Source: Niameybacter massiliensis (GTDB taxonomy: Bacteria > Bacillota > Clostridia > Lachnospirales > Cellulosilyticaceae). Taken from it: a stretch of 64,000 nucleotides of DNA. Under the pieces are notes generated by a model. The model had not been told where the DNA came from. It worked only from the letters and a program-made list of their open reading frames with translations, and made no database searches. Location of the stretch: positions 509,001-573,000 of the forward strand of contig NZ_LN875035.1 in assembly GCF_001282685.1 (NCBI RefSeq), in the 5' to 3' direction. The translations under genes and the position numbers were made by a program. Positions 45,166 to 53,921 of the stretch are shown here, piece after piece (position 1 is the stretch's first letter; the number at the start of each line of letters is the position of its first letter).

Positions 45166-45316
45166 TATTGCCTCCTAAAATTTGCTGTTTACCTTTTTAT
45201 TTGAAACTTTTTTCGAACTTAATTTTATATCTATCTTTATATTATTTCTTGTATTTACTCTCACTAATTTATTTATCTTTATATCTTATTTGCATTTACT
45301 CACTCCTTTTTATGCT

Positions 45317-45748
45317 CTAAGCTATACCTAACCTTCTTTTTACAAACTGATTAATAATCTTAAAAGCTTCTTGTTCAACACCTACTTGCTCAAGTGCCGC
45401 TTCCATCGGACATTGACCATCTTTTGTACGATTTAAAATATAAGGTACAACTTCATCATAATGTACTGTCATTGCATAACGGCTCAATACTTCTAGTGCT
45501 GTCTTGCTAATGACTTTGGTATAAACATTGCTTACACCTAAGTAAATCAGTAAATAAGCTACTGCGCGTCCTACCATTTTATCAGCTACTTCTAATGTTC
45601 CTTCTGGAAGGCTTTCACACTCTGTTATATAACGCCATAAAGGCAAAACACCCTTTTCATAAGAGTTCATAATCATTTGTCCATTTTCAAAAAGTATACA
45701 ACTTGCTTCTTGTTCATTCAATAATGTCTTAAGTGCTTCACGTGTCAT
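45317..45748 (-). CDS. DUF1893 domain protein
   Basis: 143 residues, cytoplasmic. The sequence runs in the DUF1893 (PF08973) pattern: an N-terminal strand pair with SCILFENG (about 16-23), the helix ADKMVGRAVAYLLIYLGV near 57, and C-terminal CPMEAAL near 113. The family has a cytidine-deaminase-like fold by reports, but its activity is unknown. AAGGAGA precedes ATG 45748. It stands alone between the GH5-like gene and the purine permease. Confidence 0.75.
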   Translation of the reverse strand: MTREALKTLLNEQEASCILFENGQMIMNSYEKGVLPLWRYITECESLPEGTLEVADKMVGRAVAYLLIYLGVSNVYTKVISKTALEVLSRYAMTVHYDEVVPYILNRTKDGQCPMEAALEQVGVEQEAFKIINQFVKRRLGIA

Positions 45749-45924
45749 CCTTATCTCCTTATTCTATAGCTATGCTCTTGCATCTATATTTTTTTCTTAT
45801 ACTATATACTCTACTCTAATCTTTTAATGTTTTCTATACTCTTTTTATAAATAAATCTGATTTACTGCAACACCACTCCTTTAACAATCCTATCCTCTAA
45901 AAGATTGATTCTACTCAATGCATA

Positions 45925-45960
45925 AAGCCCCTACAGCAGATCTATTTGCTCTAGGGGCTT
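45925..45960 (-). terminator. Terminator of the NCS2 permease gene
   Basis: A 9-bp outer stem (45925-45933 with 45952-45960) plus an inner stem, 95 bases past the permease stop. The rest of the 306-base spacer 45749-46054 is AT-rich and holds nothing else that I recognise. Confidence 0.7.
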
Positions 45961-46054
45961 ACTCATACTCTATTTTACAAGTTAATAAATACTTATTTCA
46001 TGTAGTTTAATCTATGATTTTTAATTATTATATCGTTAATCTATTCATCTATTT

Positions 46055-47446
46055 TTACATAAATGCTTGAATCACCATATTTAAGATAAACAACAGGGTT
46101 ACAATATACATAATAGGATGTATTTTTTTAGCTTTACCTTTAACTACCATACAAATACAATAGCAAATAAATCCTATTGCGATACCATTAGTAATACTAC
46201 CTGTAAATGCCATAAAAATGAATGTAAAGAAAGCTGGTGCTGCAACCTCAAATTCATGCCATGCTATTTTTGCTAAAGATTCACTCATCATAATACCCAC
46301 TACAATAAGGGCTGGTGCTGTAGCCGCTGCAGGCACAATGCCTACTATCGGACTAATAAAGATAGAAAGTAAAAATAAACAAGCTACCACAACAGAAGTT
46401 AATCCCGTCTTACCACCTACACTAATACCTGCCGCACTTTCTACATAGGTAGTTGTATTACTTGTTCCTAAAAGTGCACCAATAGAAGTTGCTGTTGCAT
46501 CCGCAAAAAGCGCTCTTTCAAGTTTAGAAGAAAAACTATGACCTTTTTTAAAGACCTCTTCATCTTTTTCATCAAAAATACCAGCTTTACGTCCTGTTCC
46601 TAAAAATGTACCTATCGTATCAAATGTATCAGATAAAGACAAAGCAAAAATTGTTGAAAAAACTAAAAAGAATTTACCAGGTTCACTAAATAATCCTGCA
46701 AAATCTAGTTTTAAGAAAGTTGGTGCTATACTTGGTATTTCAAAACTCATACCACTTAAATTTCCTACTTGTGTTACACCCATAAATATACCTATAATCG
46801 TTGTACCTAAAATGCCCCATAAGATTGCCCCATTAACCTTAAGGAGTAATAAAATAATCGTTAATACAAGACCAATTAATGCAAGCAACGCAATAGGATC
46901 GGTGAAGTTTGTTAATCCATGTTGTACATTAATATAAATACTAGAATCTCCGCTCGTTATGCAATCTGATGCACTGGCAGAAAAGGTAATAAAATGTGCT
47001 TGCTTAAGCCCAATATAAGTAATAAAAAGTCCAATTCCCGCAGAAATAGCATATTGTAAAGAGGTTGGAATCGCATTGATAATCATTTTTCGTACTTTTG
47101 TCACCGTAATGACAATATTAATAAGCCCACATATAAAGACCATTGCTAATGCCTGTTGCCAAGTGAATCCTAAACCAAACACAATTGTAAAGGTAAACAT
47201 TGCATTAAGTCCCATCCCTGGTGCTTGCGCAAAAGGTACATTAGCAACTAATCCCATTACTAAGGTTCCTATAACCGCTGCCAAAATGGTGGCCATAAAG
47301 ACAGCTTTTTGATCCATACCCGTTTGAGATAAAATCATAGGGTTAACAAATAGAATATAAGCCATAGTCAAATAAGTGGTTATTCCTGCAAAAATCTCTG
47401 TCTTTACTGTTGTACCATTTTCTTTAAGCTTAAAAAACCTCTCCAT
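46055..47446 (-). CDS. NCS2-family purine (adenine/guanine/hypoxanthine) permease
   Basis: 463 residues from ATG 47446 with GGAGGG five bases ahead. 12-14 membrane helices; the N-terminus TEIFAGITTYLTMAYILFVNP is diagnostic of the AzgA/PbuG branch, as are GMGLNAMF (about 79), SDTFDTIGTFLGTG (about 275) and TSIGALLGTSNTTTYVESAAGI (about 320). It imports purine bases with protons. No purine riboswitch was found ahead of it, only a short hairpin near 47495. Its transcript ends at the hairpin 45925-45960. Confidence 0.93.
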   Translation of the reverse strand: MERFFKLKENGTTVKTEIFAGITTYLTMAYILFVNPMILSQTGMDQKAVFMATILAAVIGTLVMGLVANVPFAQAPGMGLNAMFTFTIVFGLGFTWQQALAMVFICGLINIVITVTKVRKMIINAIPTSLQYAISAGIGLFITYIGLKQAHFITFSASASDCITSGDSSIYINVQHGLTNFTDPIALLALIGLVLTIILLLLKVNGAILWGILGTTIIGIFMGVTQVGNLSGMSFEIPSIAPTFLKLDFAGLFSEPGKFFLVFSTIFALSLSDTFDTIGTFLGTGRKAGIFDEKDEEVFKKGHSFSSKLERALFADATATSIGALLGTSNTTTYVESAAGISVGGKTGLTSVVVACLFLLSIFISPIVGIVPAAATAPALIVVGIMMSESLAKIAWHEFEVAAPAFFTFIFMAFTGSITNGIAIGFICYCICMVVKGKAKKIHPIMYIVTLLFILNMVIQAFM

Positions 47447-47546
47447 AATATCCCTCCAATCTCTATTCACTTCATATATATTGAAAGTGTTATCGGTTTA
47501 GACCGTAAGGACAACTTGTTAAACTAAATTTTTTACAAATTTACAA

Positions 47547-47579
47547 AATAAAAAAGGCCGCTGCTTATCTGCAACAACC
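47547..47579 (-). terminator. Terminator of the azlC-azlD-GNAT operon
   Basis: Arms 47556-47564 and 47571-47579 form a nine-pair stem with three G-U pairs, followed by TTTTTTATTTT on the minus strand, directly after the acetyltransferase stop. Confidence 0.85.
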
Positions 47580-47581
47580 TT

Positions 47582-48205
47582 CTACTTTCGTATCATACAA
47601 TATTGTACCATATTTTCATAACTAATCTCTTTTACTGTTTCAAACTCAAAATGTCTATATAAATTAATATTCTTTGCATTTTGTGTCTCTAATGTAAGTG
47701 GCAAGTTTCTAAGCTTGGCTTCTTGTATTGCATAATCCACAAGTGCCTTTGCTTTTCCAAGTCCACGATATTCTCTTTGAACAGCTAATAAGTCCAAATG
47801 TATGTAGTTCCCTTCTACATTATGATGAATCCATTCGGACGATAAGTGATGAACTGTTTTTAACATACGATAAACATCACGTACTTTAACATATCGTAAA
47901 AAATCTGTTAACCTTAATGAAGCCAAAAATAAATCTTTGTAATAAAGTGATTTACTTTTGAAGCGTTCTTCATAATAAATATAGGCTACAGCTGTCATAT
48001 CTTCTGAATTTGTCACTAACTCACCATATTTACCTAATACATCTAAATACATCTTAAAGAAAACTTCTAAAGCCTCTAACCTTGTTTTATCATCGGGAAA
48101 GATATAAACATAAAGAGGATCATCATAAAACGCATCCGCAAATAAATGTGCCATACGTTTTCTAGTTAAGTTGTTTTGTTTAATCCTAATTAAAATAACA
48201 TTCAC
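47582..48205 (-). CDS. GNAT-family N-acetyltransferase
   Basis: 207 residues. The acetyl-CoA-binding motif A is LAVQREYRGLGKAKALVDYA (about 143-162; R/Q-x-x-G-x-G/A form), followed by a typical C-terminal half with NLYRHFEFE. The substrate is unknown. The start is uncertain: GTG 48205 lies almost on the AGAAGG sequence and no in-frame ATG occurs until residue 18. Translation may be coupled to azlD, whose stop is three bases ahead. Confidence 0.85.
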   Translation of the reverse strand: MNVILIRIKQNNLTRKRMAHLFADAFYDDPLYVYIFPDDKTRLEALEVFFKMYLDVLGKYGELVTNSEDMTAVAYIYYEERFKSKSLYYKDLFLASLRLTDFLRYVKVRDVYRMLKTVHHLSSEWIHHNVEGNYIHLDLLAVQREYRGLGKAKALVDYAIQEAKLRNLPLTLETQNAKNINLYRHFEFETVKEISYENMVQYCMIRK

Positions 48206-48208
48206 CTT

Positions 48209-48505
48209 CTAAAATAGATTCATAATATAGACTGCAATAACAGCCACAATAGACACTTGAAGTAAACTTCCACCCAAATACGCAAGGCCTATGCTTATCC
48301 CTGCACCTACTATACCACTTAATAAGCTTCCTGTCGAATTAAAAATAGCTGGAAAAGTCATTGCAGCTAAAACAGTATAGGGCACATAGTATAAAAAGGA
48401 TTGCACAAATTTGGACTGTATTTTCTTTTTCATTAAGATTAGGGGAATAACTCTTGGTAAATAGGTTACAAGAGCCATCACTCCAATCGCTAATAATATG
48501 TACAT
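48209..48505 (-). CDS. azlD: Branched-chain amino acid exporter subunit AzlD
   Basis: 98 residues with about three to four hydrophobic helices; MALVTYLPRVIPL near the N-terminus is typical of AzlD/YgaH. Its start codon and the azlC stop share a base (TAATG arrangement), so the two are coupled. AzlC and AzlD form the small and large parts of a branched-chain amino acid (or analogue) exporter. Confidence 0.9.
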   Translation of the reverse strand: MYILLAIGVMALVTYLPRVIPLILMKKKIQSKFVQSFLYYVPYTVLAAMTFPAIFNSTGSLLSGIVGAGISIGLAYLGGSLLQVSIVAVIAVYIMNLF

Positions 48506-49212
48506 TATGTAAAATCCTCCTCATTAATTGGAAATAACCATGCCCCTATACCACTTCCTATAATGGTAATAAAGATAATCTTCCAACCATTCGTTAATTG
48601 CCTAATAAAAGGCATAAAATGGAATAATAAACTCAACCCGATTGTCAAAAGCACGACATAGCATACTGCCTTAGCTTTCTTCATACCTGGTATAATAAGG
48701 GCGATAAACATAGCATATAAAGCGATTCCCATAGCTTGTTGAATACTCATTGGTAGTAAAGATGATGCATAGGCACCACAAAACGTACCTAATGCCCATC
48801 CTATATAAGGTCCTACAATAATCCCTAACATATGTAAAAAAGGTATTTCTTTTTTCTCAAGTGACGCAAGTGCAAACGTTTCATCTGTAATTCCAAAAGC
48901 TAAAATTAATTTTTTTCCTAGTCTCATAGGAGCAAGTTTCTGGCTAATGGCAAGGGACATCAGCATATAGCGAATGTTAATCACAAATGTAGTTACAGCA
49001 ATCTCTAAAAGAGGCCCACTTATAAGCATTAATTGAGTACCTGCAAATTGTCCTGCTGATGTAAAGTTTGTCATGGAAATGAGGACAGCCATAAGAGGAC
49101 TTAATCCCCCTGAGGCTGCCATAATTCCAAATGTAAATGATACTGGAAAATAGCCTAATGCTATTGGCATAGCCTTTCTAAGTCCCGAAGTAAAGCGTTC
49201 TTTATTATCCAT
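48505..49212 (-). CDS. azlC: Branched-chain amino acid exporter subunit AzlC
   Basis: 235 residues from ATG 49212, seven bases after GGGGAG. About seven membrane helices; the ALGYFPVSFTFGIMA start and TNFTSAGQFAG (about 52) are hallmarks of the AzlC/YgaZ family, which exports branched-chain amino acids with AzlD. It is the first gene of azlC-azlD-GNAT. The 150 bases upstream hold an inverted repeat but no T-box that I can recognise. Confidence 0.92.
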   Translation of the reverse strand: MDNKERFTSGLRKAMPIALGYFPVSFTFGIMAASGGLSPLMAVLISMTNFTSAGQFAGTQLMLISGPLLEIAVTTFVINIRYMLMSLAISQKLAPMRLGKKLILAFGITDETFALASLEKKEIPFLHMLGIIVGPYIGWALGTFCGAYASSLLPMSIQQAMGIALYAMFIALIIPGMKKAKAVCYVVLLTIGLSLLFHFMPFIRQLTNGWKIIFITIIGSGIGAWLFPINEEDFT

Positions 49213-49269
49213 TTTTCTACTCCCCAAAGTAAATATGGCCTTTTCATTAGTTTATTTTAAGACAGAATA

Positions 49270-49320
49270 GAGGGCTGTCGCAAGCTCACTACATCAAGTG
49301 AACTTTTTACAACAGCCCTA
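49270..49320 (-). terminator. Nested inverted repeat after pnp
   Basis: An 8-bp outer stem (49271-49278 with 49312-49319) encloses a 5-bp stem (49286-49290 with 49297-49301). It lies 46 bases past the pnp stop, with no strong T-tract. It may act as an mRNA 3' end or as a weak terminator. Confidence 0.5.
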
Positions 49321-49366
49321 TATTGTACAACTATCCTACTCTATGCTAAAGTTTAATACTTTATGC

Positions 49367-51499
49367 CTATTTTTCTTCTGTAACAGTTTCTTCACGTTTA
49401 GGTTTTTCAAGTAAAACTTTTCTTGAAAGATTGATACGACCTTGTTTGTCAATTTCAATAACTTTAACTTGAATCATATCACCTACAGCTACCACATCTT
49501 CAACTTTTTCTACACGTTCATGTGCAAGCTGAGAAATGTGTACAAGGCCTTCTTTACCTGGTAAAAGTTCTACAAAAGCACCAAAGTTCATAAGTCTTAC
49601 AACTTTACCGTTGTATACTTCTCCTGCTTCGATATCTTTTGCGATCCCTTGAATGATTTCAATTGCACGAGCAGTTTTATCTGCATCTGTACCACAGATA
49701 AATACGCGTCCATCATCTTCAATATCAATTTTAACGCCTGTTTCATCAATGATTTTATTAATCATTTTACCTTTTGGTCCGATTACTTCACTAATCTTTT
49801 CTGGGTTAATTGTGATTTGAATAATTTGTGGTGCATACTCAGAAAGTTCTGTACGTGGTGCAGCAATAGCAGGTGTCATAATCTCATCTAAGATATATAA
49901 ACGGCCTTTTCTTGTTTGTTCAAATGCTTGACGAATAATTTCTGGTGTTAACCCTTGGATTTTCATATCCATTTGAATAGCTGTAATCCCTTTATGTGTT
50001 CCACCTACTTTAAAGTCCATATCTCCAAAGAAGTCTTCTAACCCTTGGATATCTGTAAGCATTACGAAATCTTCATCTGACTCACCTGTTACAAGACCTA
50101 CTGAAATACCTGCAACTGCTGATTTAAGTGGTACACCTGCTGCCATAAGAGAAAGTGATGAACCACAAATACTTGCTTGAGAAGTAGAACCATTTGAGCT
50201 TAATACTTCTGATACAGTACGAATTGCATATGGGAATTCATGTTCTGATGGTAATACTGGTAAAAGTGCACGTTCTGCAAGGGCACCATGACCTACTTCA
50301 CGACGGCCTGGTGCACGTGGTGAACGGGCTTCACCTACTGAGTAAGGTGGGAAGTTATAGTGGTGCATATAACGTTTAGATACTTCTAATTCATCTAAAC
50401 CATCTAACGTTTGTGTATCTGCTAAAGGTCCAAGTGTTGTAAGTGTTAATACTTGTGTTTGCCCTCTAGTAAACATACCTGATCCGTGTACACGTGGAAT
50501 TAAATCGATATCAGCTGCAAGTGGACGAATTTCGTCTAATGCACGACCATCTGGACGTTTATGTTCTTTTAAGATCATACGACGTACTGTTTTCTTTTCG
50601 AAGTTGTAGAACACTTCACCAAGCTGAGCTAAATGTTCTTCTTTACCTTCTGCTGTTAATTTTTCAATGATTTCATCTTTAATTGCTTTAAGTTGTGTTT
50701 CACGAACTTGTTTATCATCTGTAAATACAGCAGTTTCCATACGTTCATCACCAATCATTGCAATGATTTCGTTTTGAATATCTGCTGGTACTGTACATGT
50801 TGTATAATTCTCTTTTTTAGCTTTACCACAGTCAGCTTTAATCTCGTTAATAAATTGAACGATTTCTTGGTTTACTGCATGTGCTTTCATAATTGCATCA
50901 AACATAAGATCTTCTGCTACTTCATTTGCTCCAGCTTCAATCATCATAACTTTTGTACTACTTGATGAAACAGTTAAAGCAAGGTCACTTACTTCTCTTT
51001 GAGCTGAAGTTGGGTTGATGATGAGTTCTCCATCTACTAAACCAACTTGTACAGAACCTACTGGACCTGCAAATGGAATATCTGAAATATCTACAACAAG
51101 TGAAGCTGCAATCATAGCTGTTACTTCTGGACTACAATCTTGGTCTACAGACATAACAGTTGTTGTAATAACAACATCATTACGGTAATCTTTTGGGAAA
51201 AGTGGACGCATTGGACGGTCAATAACACGTGATGTAAGAATCGCACGTTCTGATGGACGTCCCTCACGTTTAATGTATCCTCCTGGAATTCTTCCTACTG
51301 CATAGAACTTTTCTTCATAGTTTACACTAAGAGGGAAAAAGTCAATCCCTTCTTTTGGTTCATCACTTGCTACTACTGTAGCTAAAATAGTTGTTTCACC
51401 ATAACTTACTAATGCACTACCATTTGCAAGACCAGCCATTTTGCCGATTTCCACTTTAAGTGGTCTACCTGCTAATGTAGTTGAATAATTTTTTACCAT
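49367..51499 (-). CDS. pnp: Polyribonucleotide nucleotidyltransferase (PNPase)
   Basis: 710 residues from ATG 51499, which has AAGGGG seven bases ahead; earlier in-frame starts lie in the structured leader. Two RNase PH domains (about 5-220 and 310-540) flank an all-helical linker; FTRGQTQVLTLTTLG and GRREVGHGALAERAL are phosphate/RNA-site motifs. KH (about 550-610; IGPKGKMINKI) and S1 (about 620-690) follow. It degrades mRNA 3'-to-5' by phosphorolysis. It follows rpsO, with rpsO's terminator and a long hairpin leader between them. Confidence 0.97.
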   Translation of the reverse strand: MVKNYSTTLAGRPLKVEIGKMAGLANGSALVSYGETTILATVVASDEPKEGIDFFPLSVNYEEKFYAVGRIPGGYIKREGRPSERAILTSRVIDRPMRPLFPKDYRNDVVITTTVMSVDQDCSPEVTAMIAASLVVDISDIPFAGPVGSVQVGLVDGELIINPTSAQREVSDLALTVSSSSTKVMMIEAGANEVAEDLMFDAIMKAHAVNQEIVQFINEIKADCGKAKKENYTTCTVPADIQNEIIAMIGDERMETAVFTDDKQVRETQLKAIKDEIIEKLTAEGKEEHLAQLGEVFYNFEKKTVRRMILKEHKRPDGRALDEIRPLAADIDLIPRVHGSGMFTRGQTQVLTLTTLGPLADTQTLDGLDELEVSKRYMHHYNFPPYSVGEARSPRAPGRREVGHGALAERALLPVLPSEHEFPYAIRTVSEVLSSNGSTSQASICGSSLSLMAAGVPLKSAVAGISVGLVTGESDEDFVMLTDIQGLEDFFGDMDFKVGGTHKGITAIQMDMKIQGLTPEIIRQAFEQTRKGRLYILDEIMTPAIAAPRTELSEYAPQIIQITINPEKISEVIGPKGKMINKIIDETGVKIDIEDDGRVFICGTDADKTARAIEIIQGIAKDIEAGEVYNGKVVRLMNFGAFVELLPGKEGLVHISQLAHERVEKVEDVVAVGDMIQVKVIEIDKQGRINLSRKVLLEKPKREETVTEEK

Positions 51500-51540
51500 A
51501 ACAATACCCCTTTCGATTATCTTGAGGCATCTCACATCGC

Positions 51541-51591
51541 TTGCGCAATCTTATAAATCTTTAAGCACTTAAAGATTTGTAACATTGCACA
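51541..51591 (-). promoter_or_regulatory. Long stem-loop in the pnp leader
   Basis: A perfect 10-bp stem (51555-51564 with 51569-51578, loop GCAC) is extended by a second, 7-of-8 pairing (51542-51549 with 51584-51591). It lies 42-92 bases ahead of the pnp start codon. In E. coli a leader hairpin upstream of pnp is the target of autoregulation by RNase III and PNPase; a comparable role here is an inference. Confidence 0.6.
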
Positions 51592-51621
51592 ATAAGTATG
51601 CGTCTGCCTCATTAGTATTAC

Positions 51622-51645
51622 AAAAAAGGGCGGAAACCTCCGCCC
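51622..51645 (-). terminator. Terminator of rpsO
   Basis: A GC-only 6-bp stem (51628-51633 with 51640-51645) followed by six T residues on the minus strand, 16 bases after the rpsO stop; a classic intrinsic terminator. Confidence 0.93.
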
Positions 51646-51661
51646 TGTCCTGTCAAAGTTA

Positions 51662-51925
51662 TTATTTTCTGATTCCTAATTCTTTGATGATTGCACGGTA
51701 TCTTTCGATGTCTGTTCTGATTAAGTAATCTAAAAGACCTCTTCTTTTACCGATCATTAAGAATAAACCACGACGTGAATGGTGGTCTTTTTTGTGTGTA
51801 CGTAAGTGATCTGTTAAGTGGTTGATTCTTTCTGTAAGAAGTGCGATTTGTACTTCTGGAGAACCAGTATCGTTAGCAGTTCTTGCGTATTTTTGCATAA
51901 GTTCTTGTTTGAATTCTTTAGTCAT
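51662..51925 (-). CDS. rpsO: 30S ribosomal protein S15
   Basis: 87 residues, about the standard length. The motifs [15 protein letters not shown] (about 21-35), [23 protein letters not shown] (about 42-64) and LLDYL...Y are diagnostic. It binds the central domain of 16S rRNA early in 30S assembly. It has its own promoter (52016-52044), an ~85-base leader, and a terminator before pnp. AGGAGG precedes ATG 51925. S15 commonly represses its own translation through the leader. Confidence 0.98.
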   Translation of the reverse strand: MTKEFKQELMQKYARTANDTGSPEVQIALLTERINHLTDHLRTHKKDHHSRRGLFLMIGKRRGLLDYLIRTDIERYRAIIKELGIRK

Positions 51926-52015
51926 TGTGACTTCCTCCTAAGTTTGTAAGTGTTCCATTTACTAAGATAAAGGTCGGAGTGTCCAAAATCTGAGTAATGG
52001 TCTAAATCCTTAAAT

Positions 52016-52044
52016 AGTATAGCATACAGGGTGTAGCTTGTAAA
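52016..52044 (-). promoter_or_regulatory. Promoter of rpsO
   Basis: On the minus strand: TTTACA (52039-52044), a 17-base spacer, TATACT (52016-52021). Both boxes are one base from the sigma-A consensus. The -35 box abuts the ribF stop codon. It gives a leader of about 80-85 bases, long enough for an S15 autoregulatory structure. Confidence 0.8.
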
Positions 52045-52974
52045 CTACTTCCTCATTTTCGCTAAAAAATTTCTCACTACTTTTGTATCTGCAGCTATTT
52101 GATTTGAAAGTTCTTCAATTCCAGCAAATTTCTTTTCAGGTCGGATAAAGCAATGGAAGGAAACTTCTATCTCCACACCATATAAATCTCCTTCAAAATC
52201 CATAAGATGTGTCTCTATCATCTTCACATTGCCACCTACTGTTGGATTATATCCTACATTAGTTATTCCCATATATACATGATTATATACCTTCACTGTT
52301 GTAGCATATACACCATTTGGTGGATGAATACGATCTGGGTCTGCAATAATGTTTAAAGTCGGAAATCCAATTGTACGTCCTAACTTCTTACCATGTACAA
52401 CAGTTCCAATGATTGTATAGGGGTGTCCCAATAAGTCCTCAGCTTCTTCCATCTTACCTTCACTAATAAGACTTCGAATATGTGTACTTGATATAACTTC
52501 CCCTTCTATTTTAACGGTATCTACTACAATAATTTCCACATCGTACTTCTCACCAAGACCACGCATACAAGTTACATTACCAGCTTTACCTTTACCAAAG
52601 AAATAATTACTTCCTATAACAATAGCACGTGCATGTAACTTATCAACAAGTACCTCTTTAAAAAATTCCTCTGGACTAATTGATGCAAAAGATTTAGTAA
52701 ATGGATATTCAATAAAAACATCCATTCCTTCCTCTTTAATCTTATGTTTGCGATCTTGTCTTGACATAACAAGAGGCTTTGGTTGATTTCCAAGCACCCA
52801 TGTAGGATGTGGATAAAAGGAAAGTGCAACTGCTAAAAGATTCTTGGCTTTTGCTAAGTCTTTAGCTACTTGCAAAAGTTTTTGATGTCCTTTATGTACA
52901 CCATCAAAATTTCCTAAAACAACTACACTTTCACTTCCAAGTTCTAGTGTTGTTTCCCCACACTTATATTGCAC
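52045..52974 (-). CDS. ribF: Bifunctional riboflavin kinase / FAD synthetase
   Basis: 309 residues from GTG 52974, which has AAGGAGGT six bases ahead; the ATGs at 53001 and 52998 lie before that site and are rejected. The N-terminal FMN adenylyltransferase domain has NFDGVHKGHQ (about 22-31) and ISSTHIRSLI (about 155); the C-terminal riboflavin kinase domain has GRTIGFPTLNI (about 190-200) and a GVYATTV segment. It makes FMN and then FAD. It is last in the operon ending rbfA-nrnA-truB-ribF. Confidence 0.96.
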   Translation of the reverse strand: MQYKCGETTLELGSESVVVLGNFDGVHKGHQKLLQVAKDLAKAKNLLAVALSFYPHPTWVLGNQPKPLVMSRQDRKHKIKEEGMDVFIEYPFTKSFASISPEEFFKEVLVDKLHARAIVIGSNYFFGKGKAGNVTCMRGLGEKYDVEIIVVDTVKIEGEVISSTHIRSLISEGKMEEAEDLLGHPYTIIGTVVHGKKLGRTIGFPTLNIIADPDRIHPPNGVYATTVKVYNHVYMGITNVGYNPTVGGNVKMIETHLMDFEGDLYGVEIEVSFHCFIRPEKKFAGIEELSNQIAADTKVVRNFLAKMRK

Positions 52975-53017
52975 AGTCCCACCTCCTTTTGGTACCATCA
53001 TGTACCTTTAAAATGAA

Positions 53018-53908
53018 CTACATAAAGTTTCTTTCCATTGTTAATTGTTGTTTACCCTCATTGATCGTATAAAGACCTATAAATTTCCCCTCATTATCAT
53101 AAACACGCATGAAGTCTACTGGTTCTTTTGGTAACGCAACAGCTGCTTTAAAGCTTAGTGGATTACCATTATACAATATTTTATTATAGTCTTCTTTAAT
53201 CGTTACTTCAGGATATTTTTTAAATAACGCTTCTATTGTATGCATATAAGGTGTAATTTCTTCTTTATAGGTCTCAAGTTGTTTAAGAGTAATGCTATCT
53301 TCAAGCATATACTGTCCTACCCTGGTTCTTAGAAGGGTCTCCATATAGGCACCGCACCCTAATTTTTTACCTATATCTGTACAAAGTGTGCGAATATACG
53401 TACCTTTAGAACAATCTACGCGAATTTTAAAAGCTGTTTCATCTATCCATTCTATGACATCACATTGTATAATAGTCACTTCACGACTAGGGCGATCTAT
53501 AACTATTCCTTTACGCGCCAATTCATAAAGGCGTACTCCATTTACTTTAATTGCTGAGTACATGGGTGGAGTTTGAGTATATGATCCTTCAAAACTTTTA
53601 ACAACTTCTAGGATTTGTTCCTTTGTTACTTGAACAGGAAAGGTTTCTAAAATTTCACCTGACGCATCTTCTGTTGTTGTGTATGCACCTAAACGTACAG
53701 TTGCTTCGTAGCATTTATCTGCATCTGTTAAATAGGGAACAACTTTGGTTGCTTTGCCAATACAAATTGGAAGTACACCTTCTGCATCAGGATCTAGTGT
53801 ACCAGTATGTCCAATCTTACGTTCACGCAAAATGCCACGTGCTTTAGCTACAACGTCATGAGAAGTGAATCCCTTTTCTTTGTAAATATTAATGATACCA
53901 CTTTGCAT
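53018..53908 (-). CDS. truB: tRNA pseudouridine-55 synthase
   Basis: 296 residues from ATG 53908, six bases after GAGG; an ATG two codons earlier touches that site. The catalytic region GHTGTLDPDAEGVLPI (about 34-49) holds the nucleophile aspartate; KATKVVPYL, YSAIKVNGVRLYELAR (about 117) and YIRTLCTDIG are family motifs. It makes pseudouridine 55 in the T-loop of tRNAs. It lies between nrnA and ribF, 13 bases downstream of the former. Confidence 0.96.
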   Translation of the reverse strand: MQSGIINIYKEKGFTSHDVVAKARGILRERKIGHTGTLDPDAEGVLPICIGKATKVVPYLTDADKCYEATVRLGAYTTTEDASGEILETFPVQVTKEQILEVVKSFEGSYTQTPPMYSAIKVNGVRLYELARKGIVIDRPSREVTIIQCDVIEWIDETAFKIRVDCSKGTYIRTLCTDIGKKLGCGAYMETLLRTRVGQYMLEDSITLKQLETYKEEITPYMHTIEALFKKYPEVTIKEDYNKILYNGNPLSFKAAVALPKEPVDFMRVYDNEGKFIGLYTINEGKQQLTMERNFM

Positions 53909-53921
53909 AAACATCCTCTTT

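Noticed and set aside
47447-47530. Purine riboswitch ahead of the NCS2 permease
   Set aside because: I looked for the conserved TATA…/ATATGG…/GTTTCTACC core pieces of the purine aptamer and found none; only a short CGGT-CTAA-ACCG hairpin is present.
49213-49366. T-box or leader riboswitch controlling azlC
   Set aside because: The spacer is too short for a T-box and contains no T-box 14-base core; only the inverted repeat 49270-49320 is visible.
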